A DNA stretch of 64,000 nucleotides. It comes from Candidatus Cloacimonadota bacterium. GTDB lineage: Bacteria > Cloacimonadota > Cloacimonadia > Cloacimonadales > JAIOQZ01. This document shows positions 20,582 through 28,394 of this stretch, one piece after another (positions within the stretch are counted from its first letter, which is position 1; each line of letters opens with the position of its first letter). Below the pieces are notes generated by a model. That model was given only the letters and a program-made list of their open reading frames with translations, ran no database searches and was not told where the DNA came from. The DNA is taken from assembly GCA_021108395.1 (NCBI GenBank), contig JAIOQZ010000032.1, positions 1 to 64,000 on the forward strand, given 5' to 3'. Both the position numbers and the translations under genes were made by a program.

Positions 20582-21281
20582 CCTCGCGGGTTTCATCGCG
20601 TTGCCGCCGCTGGCGCTGCTGCTGGCGGTCAGCCTCGATGTGCCGCTGGTCAATGTATGGTCGGCGCTGCTGAGGCTGCCGGCGCTACTGCCGGACTTTT
20701 TCGCCACCCTTGCCCGAGTGACGCTTGTGGCGCTGGGGGCGTGGCTGGCGGCGATGGCGTTTGCTCGCCTGCTGTCGCTGGCGCCGGTCGCCTGGTCATT
20801 GACGCAGCCGCTGGTGCAGTTCGCGCGGCATGTGTCGCCCTTCGCCTGGTTTCCGTTCGCCATAATCTGGTTCGGACTGGGTGAAGCGCCGGCGGTGTTC
20901 GTGCTGTTCGTCGCTCTGTTCTTTCCGGCATTGGTGGCGGCGCGTACCACGCTCGAGGGGCTGCCGGTCGTGTACATCGAGGAGGCGCGGGTGTCTGGAG
21001 CCACCGAGTGGCAGATTGCGTTGCGCGTGGAGCTGCCGCTGCTGGCCGGGCCGCTGTTGGGATTGCTGCGAGTATTGTGGGGTCTTGGCTGGACGGCCGG
21101 CATTGCCGTGGAGATGCTGGGTGTGCGCAACGGGATGGGCTTTCGCCTGCTCGACTTCCGCTACCTGCAACAGCATGACAACATGATTGCCACCCTGCTG
21201 GTGATGGGCTTCGCCGGACTTCTCGTTGACCTGCTGTTGCGAATGTTAGAAGAACGCTTCGCCGCTACGGCTACTCAGTAG
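20565..21281 (+). CDS. ABC importer permease (SsuC/TauC-like)
   Basis: This 238-residue inner-membrane permease has about six hydrophobic segments and the cytoplasmic EAA loop (EEARVSGATEWQIAL) that contacts the ATPase in binding-protein-dependent importers. I chose ATG 20565, which overlaps the binding-protein stop by 17 nt, over the ORF-track ATG at 20529, which would embed 12 extra polar residues before the first membrane segment. It pairs with the upstream lipoprotein. The 3' end overlaps the convergent kinase gene by 11 nt, leaving no room for an ATPase gene. Confidence 0.86.
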   Translation: MRLGGSLAGFIALPPLALLLAVSLDVPLVNVWSALLRLPALLPDFFATLARVTLVALGAWLAAMAFARLLSLAPVAWSLTQPLVQFARHVSPFAWFPFAIIWFGLGEAPAVFVLFVALFFPALVAARTTLEGLPVVYIEEARVSGATEWQIALRVELPLLAGPLLGLLRVLWGLGWTAGIAVEMLGVRNGMGFRLLDFRYLQQHDNMIATLLVMGFAGLLVDLLLRMLEERFAATATQ

Positions 21282-22893
21282 CGTTTAGCTGCGGCAGCCA
21301 GACACGCAAGCGGGTGCCCTTGCCCGGTTCGCTGTCAATATCGAAGCATCCTCCGTGCCGCTCGATGATGCCATACACCGTTGACAGACCAAGGCCTGTG
21401 CCTTTGCCTTCTTCTTTGGTGGTGAAGAACGGCTCGAACACTCTCTTACGTGTTTCTTCATTCATGCCTTCGCCATCATCCTCCACCTCGATCCAGAAAT
21501 GGCAACCCCCATCCAGCGATTTTCCTAACGGACACTTGCCCTGTACGAGCACGGCGCTGCCAGTGCGTACATAGATGTTACCCTTTCCATGAATGGCGTC
21601 ACAGGCATTGATGATCAGGTTCATCAGAATCTGGCGCATCTGGCCGGGATCGGCGCTCACCATGATGGGTTCTGGCCACAGCTCGATGTGCGGCGTTATC
21701 TGCTTGTCCAGCAGACTTCGCAGCATCGCCTCAATGTCGGAGACCACATCATTGAGGTCGATAATGTCGTGTTCCAACTTCTGCTTGCGGCTGAAGAGCA
21801 GGAGCTGGTGAGTCAAACTGACAGCGTGGTCCACAGCCTTTTCGATCGCGGAAAGAAGGTGAGCCTGGTTCTCGCAGTCGGATGATAGTTGCATCAGGCC
21901 TACCGACCCGCTGATGATTGTCAGGATGTTGTTGAAATCATGGGCGACCCCGCTGGCCAGGCTGCCCAGCGCTTCCATCTTCTGCGATTGGATGAACTGC
22001 TCCTGTAGTTTGAGTTGCTCGGTGATGTCGGTCATTACGCCGAAGGCGCCGATGTAGATGTCATCATCATCGAGGCGGGGATAGGCAGATACGCTCAGGT
22101 ATTTCGTGTTTCCCGCCGGGGTGGTTATGCGTAGCTGGTATGTCGAAGTTTCGTTCTTGCAGCGAATGAGCGTTTCTTGCTGCACCCTGCAAAATTCTTT
22201 CTCATCGAGAAACTGTGACAAGTTACATCCCGTCAGCTTGTCTTTCTCAGTCTCAAAGATACGGCTCATGGCCGGATTGACATATATCAATGTTTCATTT
22301 GTATCAACTATGCCGATGCCCTCGTGAATGCGATTAAAAACATAATCGAGCAATTCGCGCTGCTCTGAAATCGCGGATACCAGATCCGTCTGCATAGTGC
22401 GGTTTTCCTGCTCTGCCAGCCACTTCGTGCTCAACGCCAGGGCAAATTGGCGAATCTCCTGAGGATGAAACGGCTTGAGAACGAACAGCAGCCGGTCGCT
22501 GGGCGGAATGCGCCGGACCATGTCGTTTGTGTCCGTGTCGGAATGGGCGGTACCGATGATGATATGCAAGTACGGATCGATGACCCTGATCTGTTCTGCC
22601 GCCCAGATACCGTCGGGCCCAGGCGGCATCCTCACATCGATGATGGCCAGGGTGAACGGCCGCCCTTCGAGCGCGGCCTGCTCCACTTGCGTTATCCCGC
22701 TGGAGGCGTCGTGCGCCTCAACTACCTCGTACACGAACTCAGGCTCGGTTTGGGCGTCTGAGTCGCTGAACAAACGGCTCTTTGTGTCTTGCGCGTTATG
22801 CTTACGGATTGTTGTCGTCAACGCTCGGCTGACCACTGTGCATACTATGGGATCGTCATCGATGACGAGGATTCGGATGGTTTTGTCACCCAT
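21271..22893 (-). CDS. Receiver-PAS-histidine kinase with insertion in receiver
   Basis: This 540-residue soluble kinase has a receiver at 5-155 with DDD at 12-14, D86 and K140. It is lengthened by about 25 residues between helix 1 and strand 2 (a charged HNAQDTKSRLFSDSDAQTE loop). A PAS domain (about 185-295), HisKA with H318 (GVAHDFNNIL) and HATPase motifs (NLIINACDAI, DDGEGM, GTGLGLS) follow. There is no membrane segment. It is a single gene, convergent with the importer permease and divergent from the small gene at 23165. The HDFNN H-box places it in the NtrB-like kinase group, so it could in principle phosphorylate the NtrC-type protein at 7610; that pairing is inference. Confidence 0.9.
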   Translation of the reverse strand: MGDKTIRILVIDDDPIVCTVVSRALTTTIRKHNAQDTKSRLFSDSDAQTEPEFVYEVVEAHDASSGITQVEQAALEGRPFTLAIIDVRMPPGPDGIWAAEQIRVIDPYLHIIIGTAHSDTDTNDMVRRIPPSDRLLFVLKPFHPQEIRQFALALSTKWLAEQENRTMQTDLVSAISEQRELLDYVFNRIHEGIGIVDTNETLIYVNPAMSRIFETEKDKLTGCNLSQFLDEKEFCRVQQETLIRCKNETSTYQLRITTPAGNTKYLSVSAYPRLDDDDIYIGAFGVMTDITEQLKLQEQFIQSQKMEALGSLASGVAHDFNNILTIISGSVGLMQLSSDCENQAHLLSAIEKAVDHAVSLTHQLLLFSRKQKLEHDIIDLNDVVSDIEAMLRSLLDKQITPHIELWPEPIMVSADPGQMRQILMNLIINACDAIHGKGNIYVRTGSAVLVQGKCPLGKSLDGGCHFWIEVEDDGEGMNEETRKRVFEPFFTTKEEGKGTGLGLSTVYGIIERHGGCFDIDSEPGKGTRLRVWLPQLNATE

Positions 22894-23164
22894 TATACCG
22901 TCCTACTTCAGTTTGAATCAGAATCAATATTAGAGCCATCGAACTGTGCTCGCGCTCCATCTTCCGATAGTATTTCTATTCTTCAGAAGATTGGTGACAA
23001 AAAGATAATCCGAAAAACCAGATAGGCAATCCCGGAAATTGCGGCTCACGGCGAGACGCGATGAAGGTGATATCGGACTGAAGTGAGTGGTGGCTGGCAG
23101 AATTCGCTTGTGCATCATACGCCTGACAACATGATTGACGCCATCAGCTTTCGCAGGAGAGACA
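22894..23164. other. Divergent promoter gap
   Basis: These 271 nt between the kinase gene (minus) and the small gene (plus) are the likely site of both promoters. They are AT-richer than their surroundings. No convincing -35/-10 pair, operator palindrome or small ORF with a ribosome-binding site was found. Confidence 0.4.
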
Positions 23165-23416
23165 ATGCGACCCATCGAGCGCAAGATATTCAACAAGATA
23201 GGCGAGAAAGGGATTACGTTAGACGGTGTCGAGGAGATTCTCGACCGTATCGACCGCACCGAGAAGAAAAAGAGCTTTCCCGACGAGAGCCACTTCCAGA
23301 GCGACCGCTACTTTGCGAAAATCATCATCGACAGCCTGCTACGGCGCAAACTTATTCGCCGCGAGGGCAGCCGCTTCATCCGCCCCGACAAAGAGAAGAA
23401 AGACACTGATGAATGA
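23165..23416 (+). CDS. Small uncharacterised protein, 83 residues
   Basis: CAGGAGAGACA immediately precedes the ATG at 23165, which makes the gene credible; the ORF-track TTG at 23135 is not needed. The product is very charged and helical, with DGVEEILDRIDR and IIIDSLLRRKLIRREGSRF. The latter reads like the recognition helix and wing of a small winged-helix protein, but I cannot assign a family. There is no signal peptide. The dispersed palindromic repeat (copy B) starts directly after the TGA. Confidence 0.6.
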   Translation: MRPIERKIFNKIGEKGITLDGVEEILDRIDRTEKKKSFPDESHFQSDRYFAKIIIDSLLRRKLIRREGSRFIRPDKEKKDTDE

Positions 23417-23599
23417 CAGGGGTTCCACCCCTGAACCCCGCCAAACTTTTTTAAAAAGTTTGGATCAAAAACTCTTGCGGAAACTTCGTTTCCTATGTAC
23501 AAAAAATATTTTAATGACACAAGGATGCGTAGCATCCGTAAACGTTTTCGGTTTCGCCTTTTACAAAAGGCGAACGGGGTGTCAGGGGCAGCGCCCCTG
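23417..23599. repeat. Dispersed modular palindromic repeat, copy B (extended)
   Basis: The modules are the CAGGGGTTCCACCCCTG hairpin (23417-23433), CCAAACTTTTTTAAAAAGTTTGG, the constant ATCAAAAACTCTTGCGG, then after a 42-nt AT-rich insert GGATGCGTAGCATCC (23523-23537), CGCCTTTTACAAAAGGCG (23555-23572) and CAGGGGCAGCGCCCCTG (23583-23599). It separates two convergent genes and could act as a bidirectional terminator. Confidence 0.85.
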
Positions 23600-23617
23600 C
23601 TCTTAGCGCCCCTGTTC

Positions 23618-26600
23618 TTATTTAAGCAGCGCCATTCGCCGCGTGAGACTACGCCCGTCTGTCTGGAGTCTCAGCAGGTAGATTCCGCTGGCCATGCCGG
23701 TGGCGTCCCATGTCAACGTGTGCTCGCCGACATCGAAGCGTTCATCGGCGAGAACGGTCACACGGCGACCACGCACGTCAAACACTTCCAGCCGCGCCGT
23801 GCCTGCCTGCGCCAGACTGAACTGCACAGTCGTGCTGGGATTGAACGGGTTGGGCGTGTTGGGCAGCAGCGCCGTGACGGGCGCAGGCGGCGTCTCGTCG
23901 GCGGACAGCGGGTCGAGCACGTTCGAGATGGCCGCCTCGGAGCTTTCGCCCCACCAGTAGTCGGCGGTGACGGCAAACTGCGTCTGTTCGCTGAGTGTGA
24001 TGTCGAGTATGGCGTAAGCGGCCGTTACTGCGGTAAACAATTCCGTCCACAGTTCCGGGTCGCCGACATCGTCAGGGGCGAACATCCAGCCGGTGAATCC
24101 CTCCGGATCGATCTGTGCGTCTCCGGGCATCGTCCACTGTAGAATCACGTCGTCGCTGGTGGTGTAAGCGGCTGTGAGGGTGGTGGGAGCATAGGCGAAC
24201 ACGCCCAGAGTGAAATCGACAGTCGTCATCTCGCCGGCGGTTACTGATACTGCTCCGACAGTCTCTTCCAGCCAGCCATTCTTGTTGGCGCGCATGGTGT
24301 AGGTTCCCTGGGGCACGGCGCTGAACAGGTAGTCGCCGTCGGGGTCACTGGTGGCGGTGGCGCCCAGTTCGAGAATCTCGATGAGCGCGCCGCTGTCGTC
24401 GGTCGTCTCGGCCAGATCAACCACGCCGGATATCTGCCCGGCGTCGGCCCAGCTGACGAGGTGAAGCTGGTCGGGGCTGGGGGTGCAGGCGAGAGCCTTG
24501 GGACCCTCGTCGCGCCACACGAACCAGGCCGCGCCCGGCGTCTCGACCTCGTCGGCGCCGTAGTGCAGGGAGTTTGCGCCCAGCACAATGGGATTGCCGG
24601 CGGCATCGTAGCGCAGCATATAGAGATAGCTCTCGTTGGCCGAGTAATCGTAAACGACGCTCTGCGCCCCGCTGGGAAGCGCGTACTCGATTACCTTTGC
24701 GTCGTTGCACACCACCACGCCGATGTCGCCGGTGACGGGGTTGGTGGCGCAGCGGAAAGGCTTGTCGCCGGGATTGATCGTGCCGATTACCTGCGAGGCG
24801 GCGCCGTCGATCTCGCAAATGGTCGCCGTGTTGCCGAAGCAGTTTGTCACCAGGGCGTACTGGCCGTCTGGAGTGAACGCGGCCTTGAGCGGGAAGTCGC
24901 CGGTGGGCAGACTGGCCACCACCTGCATCGCGTTCGTGTCGATGACCTTGACCTGGTCGTCGAAGCTGGCGCACACCAGCAGGCAACTGCCATCTGGCGA
25001 AAGCTCGATGCCGCTGAACGTGCCGTAGCAGGTGTAGACGACGCCGATGACGCCGCAGGGGATTTGCGCCAACTCGCTGCTGGCCGCGCCGTTCATGTCG
25101 ATCACCGAGATCGTGTTGCCCTGGATGTTGGCCACATAGGCGCGGCTGCCGTCTGCCGACATCGTCAAATTGAACGGTCGCTGGCCCACGTCGATGGTGG
25201 CGGCGACGGAGTAGTCGGACAGGTCGATGATATAGACCAGGCCGTCGGAATATTCGGTCATATAGCTGAAGGCGGTGACGACTGCCCAGTCGCCGTCGGG
25301 GGTGACTGCCACGTCACGCGGCTCGACATCGAGCTGGACGACTTCTTCAACGTCGCCGGTGTTCATGTTCACCACGCTCATGCTCGTGCCAATGGGACCG
25401 ACCGCCAGGGCGTGGTTGCCGTCGGGCAGCAGAGCGAGGCGCAACGGCGTGTCGCCTTCGGGGACTTCACCGGCCAGGCTGCGGCCACAATAGGTAATGT
25501 CGCCGGTGTCGGTGAAGTCGAAGAAGGTGATGCCCTCGTAAACGCTGTGGTGGGCGACGATGCGGTTGTTCACCGGCGAGACCGCGCCGAAATCCTGCTG
25601 GATACCCCAACACTGTCCAATCACCGACTCGGTTTCCATGTCGATGAGAGAGAGGCGGTACTGGCCGCTGATGGCGATGGTGCGGTCGGCGTTCATGCCC
25701 AGCCAGAAGGCGGTGTATGTCTGGGAGAAGGTAGCGTAGTCCTGGGTGTCGAAGCGGGCGATGGCGCTCTGGTTGCCGCTGATGCCCACATAGGCTTTTG
25801 CCCCGTCCATAGTCACCCCGGCTTCGTAGTGACCGCTGATGGTTGCCCCGTCGAAGCTGACCGTGCCGGTGGCTGTCTGGCTCGCCAGGTCGATGCGATG
25901 GATGTGGGTGTTGCTCACAGCCACAAGCTGCGCGCCGTCGCCCGACAGATGCACCTTGCGGATGTCATCCAGCGCGACGGCGCCGGTCATCGTGCCGGTG
26001 GTGGTGTCCCAGAACTGCACCTGCGTGTCCCAATCGCCCACGGCCAGCGTGGTGTTGTCGGCCAGCGCCTCGAAGTTGGTGAACGAGTAGCCCGTGCGAC
26101 CGGTGCCGAGGCTGCCCCAGAAGCCGTACAGCGCAATGTAGAAACCGTTGATGCTGGAGGTGTGAGTGAGCGTGGCGAGGTCGATGACTTCGAGCACGTC
26201 GTCGATGTCGCAGGCGACGTAGGCCCAGTTACCGTCGGGGCTCACCCGCACGACGACGGGTTGCTCGGCGGTAGCGAACGTGGCGGCCACCGAATAGTCG
26301 TCCAGGTCGATGACATAGACCTCGTCGGAGAAGGTGCAGGGCACGACGGCGTAGTCGTCGGTCACGGCGATGTCGCGGGGGAACTCGCCTACGGGGATGT
26401 TGGCCAGCGGTTGCATGGTTGACCAGTCGTACACCGTGACCATGTCGGAAAGCCTGCTGGTGAGCAGTACGCGGTCGCCGTCGGAGGTGAAGGCGACTCC
26501 GCCGGTGTAGTCGCCCTCCGGCGCTATGCCCGGGTCAATGAGTGCCAGCTCGTAGCGCAGTTGGGGCAGTTGGTCGAGAGTTGTACCGCGAGGTACATCC

Positions 26601-26719
26601 TCGAAAACGACGGTCGGGTCGAAGTTGGCGTCGGTGGTAGCGGCGGCGGTGTCGAACAACGGGACGGCGGCGAGAATGCCGGCAACGGCAAGCAGTGCAA
26701 CGGTGGCGAATCGCTTCAT
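23618..26719 (-). CDS. Secreted YVTN/beta-propeller protein with C-terminal sorting domain
   Basis: This 1033-residue exoprotein has an N-terminal signal peptide (MKRFATVALLAVAGILAAVP), then about 700 residues of YVTN/WD40-like propeller repeats marked by phrases such as VYVIDLDDYSVAATF and SPDGNWAYVACD. A carboxypeptidase-regulatory-like domain (about 780-860; GDYLFSAVPQGTYTMRANK) and a fibronectin-III-like segment follow. The C-terminal ~85-residue sorting-type domain has NTPNPFNPSTTVQFSL, SGIYLLRLQT and a terminal RRMALLK. The protein is probably exported by Sec and displayed or released. The ligand is unknown; propellers of this type often bind proteins or sugars. Repeat copies B and C flank it. 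Confidence 0.85.
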   Translation of the reverse strand: MKRFATVALLAVAGILAAVPLFDTAAATTDANFDPTVVFEDVPRGTTLDQLPQLRYELALIDPGIAPEGDYTGGVAFTSDGDRVLLTSRLSDMVTVYDWSTMQPLANIPVGEFPRDIAVTDDYAVVPCTFSDEVYVIDLDDYSVAATFATAEQPVVVRVSPDGNWAYVACDIDDVLEVIDLATLTHTSSINGFYIALYGFWGSLGTGRTGYSFTNFEALADNTTLAVGDWDTQVQFWDTTTGTMTGAVALDDIRKVHLSGDGAQLVAVSNTHIHRIDLASQTATGTVSFDGATISGHYEAGVTMDGAKAYVGISGNQSAIARFDTQDYATFSQTYTAFWLGMNADRTIAISGQYRLSLIDMETESVIGQCWGIQQDFGAVSPVNNRIVAHHSVYEGITFFDFTDTGDITYCGRSLAGEVPEGDTPLRLALLPDGNHALAVGPIGTSMSVVNMNTGDVEEVVQLDVEPRDVAVTPDGDWAVVTAFSYMTEYSDGLVYIIDLSDYSVAATIDVGQRPFNLTMSADGSRAYVANIQGNTISVIDMNGAASSELAQIPCGVIGVVYTCYGTFSGIELSPDGSCLLVCASFDDQVKVIDTNAMQVVASLPTGDFPLKAAFTPDGQYALVTNCFGNTATICEIDGAASQVIGTINPGDKPFRCATNPVTGDIGVVVCNDAKVIEYALPSGAQSVVYDYSANESYLYMLRYDAAGNPIVLGANSLHYGADEVETPGAAWFVWRDEGPKALACTPSPDQLHLVSWADAGQISGVVDLAETTDDSGALIEILELGATATSDPDGDYLFSAVPQGTYTMRANKNGWLEETVGAVSVTAGEMTTVDFTLGVFAYAPTTLTAAYTTSDDVILQWTMPGDAQIDPEGFTGWMFAPDDVGDPELWTELFTAVTAAYAILDITLSEQTQFAVTADYWWGESSEAAISNVLDPLSADETPPAPVTALLPNTPNPFNPSTTVQFSLAQAGTARLEVFDVRGRRVTVLADERFDVGEHTLTWDATGMASGIYLLRLQTDGRSLTRRMALLK

Positions 26720-26814
26720 TTTTATCTCCCCCGGAAGGATTTCTTACATTATGCATTCTGGGAGAAGTTCTGTCAAGCTTACCTTTTGCGAGAGAAAGGT
26801 GAGGCTTCAAGACA

Positions 26815-26895
26815 GTGGCGCCGCCCCTGAACCCCGCAAACTTTTTGCAAAAAGTTTGATCAAAAACTCTTGCGGATGCTGCGCATCCTTGAGAC
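26815..26895. repeat. Dispersed modular palindromic repeat, copy C
   Basis: ACCCCGCAAACTTTTTGCAAAAAGTTTG, the constant ATCAAAAACTCTTGCGG and GGATGCTGCGCATCC follow in the same order as in copies A and B. The first hairpin is reduced to GGCGCCGCCCC. It lies between the stop of the GLUG protein and the start region of the propeller gene, so it may attenuate read-through between two minus-strand exoprotein genes. Confidence 0.85.
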
Positions 26896-26908
26896 ACGCC
26901 CCTGTCTT

Positions 26909-28234
26909 TTACTTGAGCAACACCATGCGCCGAGTGATGCTGTGGCCACCTGCCTGCAAGCGATAGAGATACACGCCGGAGCCGACACTGTACCCGCTGT
27001 TGTCGACGCCATTCCACACCACCTCGTGGCTGCCGCCTGCGAATGCCGGGTAGCTCCTCACGAGTTGCCCGCGCAGGTTGAATATTTCCAACATGGCGCT
27101 CTGCCGCTCCGGCACGCTGAACCTGATGGTGGTCGTTGGATTGAACGGATTGGGGAAGTTGGGGTGCAACGTAATTGCGGAGGCAGGCGGAGGCACAGCC
27201 TCGTCGTCCGCGATGCCGACTGGAAGGTCAGTCAGGAACGGGTAGCCGCTGTTGGTGGTTCCATCAATATTCCAGTAGTCCTCGACGCCGGTGTCGTCGA
27301 ACGGGTTGCCGACGAAGTCCCAAGGCTCGTCCAGCCCTGTTGTTGCCAGGCTGGTGAATGTGGCCACATCCTGCATCTCGGCGGTTGTCTTGCCTGTACC
27401 GCTTCCGCTGGTGCTTTGACCGGAAGTTTCGGTGTCCCAGAAGGAGTTGAGGGCATCAGTGTTATAACTACGCCCGACAAGACCGCCGATGTAATTTCCT
27501 GTTCCGCTCACACTACCGGTGCTGTAGCAGTCGCTGATGGTGGCATTATAATAATTAGATCCCACCAAGCCGCCAACAGTGTCATTCCCGCTCACATTGC
27601 CAGTGCTATAACTGGAGCTGACCGTGCGATTCCCCCCATTGCCCCCGACCAAGCCGCCTATACAGTGATAACCGCTTACACTGCATGTGCTGTAGCAACA
27701 ATTGACAGTGGAACAACTATTCAGTCCCACCAAGCCACCGGTATAGTGGTAGGCGTATCCGTTCACACTTCCCGTGCTGTAGCAGTTGCTGATGAGGGAT
27801 TCATTATTCATTCCCACCAGGCCACCGACATAGCTGCCGCCGTCCACTTCGACATTGGTAACACCAAGATTCTCTATCGTTGCACAGTCTGTTCGGCCAA
27901 ACATCCCTATATACAAATCTAAATGATTTATGTGCAATCCATCAATTGTGTGTTCCTGTCCGTCGTAACAACCATAAAAACTAAATGCATAGTTTGTTCC
28001 TATCGGGCTGAAGCCTTCCCCGTCGTTCCAGTTCTGGGTGTCGCCGGCGTCTATGTCTGCTGTCTGGATGAAGTGGCTTGCCCAGGAGGTGTCGTTGGTG
28101 CTCACCCACAGTAGGTTGTCGAGTGTGGCCATCTGGTAGGGGTCGGCCTCGGTGCCGGAGCCGTCGGGCTGCACGCCGTCGGCCAACAGGCCAGTAACGA
28201 CCATCAGTAATGCAAAAAGTAGTAGCTTTTTCAT
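26909..28234 (-). CDS. Secreted GLUG-repeat protein with C-terminal sorting domain
   Basis: This 441-residue exoprotein has the signal peptide MKKLLLFALLMVVTGLLA, a region with about five GLUG repeats (GGLVGxN...NCYSTGSV units, about residues 130-265), a spacer with a WDTETSGQ element, and the C-terminal sorting-type domain (PNPFNPTTTIRFSV, SGVYLYRLQ, RRMVLLK). GLUG repeats form beta-helical adhesin-like rods in known surface proteins. AGGAG ends 6 nt before ATG 28234, which decides this start over the ATG at 28240 that abuts it and over the ORF-track start. The neighbours on both sides are exoproteins with the same C-terminal domain. Confidence 0.85.
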   Translation of the reverse strand: MKKLLLFALLMVVTGLLADGVQPDGSGTEADPYQMATLDNLLWVSTNDTSWASHFIQTADIDAGDTQNWNDGEGFSPIGTNYAFSFYGCYDGQEHTIDGLHINHLDLYIGMFGRTDCATIENLGVTNVEVDGGSYVGGLVGMNNESLISNCYSTGSVNGYAYHYTGGLVGLNSCSTVNCCYSTCSVSGYHCIGGLVGGNGGNRTVSSSYSTGNVSGNDTVGGLVGSNYYNATISDCYSTGSVSGTGNYIGGLVGRSYNTDALNSFWDTETSGQSTSGSGTGKTTAEMQDVATFTSLATTGLDEPWDFVGNPFDDTGVEDYWNIDGTTNSGYPFLTDLPVGIADDEAVPPPASAITLHPNFPNPFNPTTTIRFSVPERQSAMLEIFNLRGQLVRSYPAFAGGSHEVVWNGVDNSGYSVGSGVYLYRLQAGGHSITRRMVLLK

Positions 28235-28285
28235 GTTCATCTCCTCTGAGATCGTGGTTATCAATACACTCCACTTTCGCCATGC

Positions 28286-28314
28286 AGCACTAACTTCATA
28301 TCGAAGTTAGTGCT
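28286..28314. repeat. 12-bp perfect hairpin between exoprotein genes
   Basis: AGCACTAACTTC, loop ATATC, GAAGTTAGTGCT. It is flanked by a direct repeat of CACTCCACTTTCG at 28267 and 28327. It could be a processed-RNA stabiliser or terminator between two minus-strand genes, but no T-run follows on the minus strand. Confidence 0.6.
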
Positions 28315-28374
28315 ACAAAGCTTTCTCACTCCACTTTCGGGTATTCGCTACGCTATATACCCTTTCGTTCGATG

Positions 28375-28394
28375 AGTAGCGCGGGAGCGCTACT
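28375..28394 (-). terminator. Hairpin overlapping stop codon of Fn3 exoprotein
   Basis: AGTAGCGC-GGGA-GCGCTACT. The minus-strand stop codon of the 28390 gene lies inside the stem. It has no clear T-run, so it may be an RNA-stabilising stem and not a true terminator. Confidence 0.45.
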
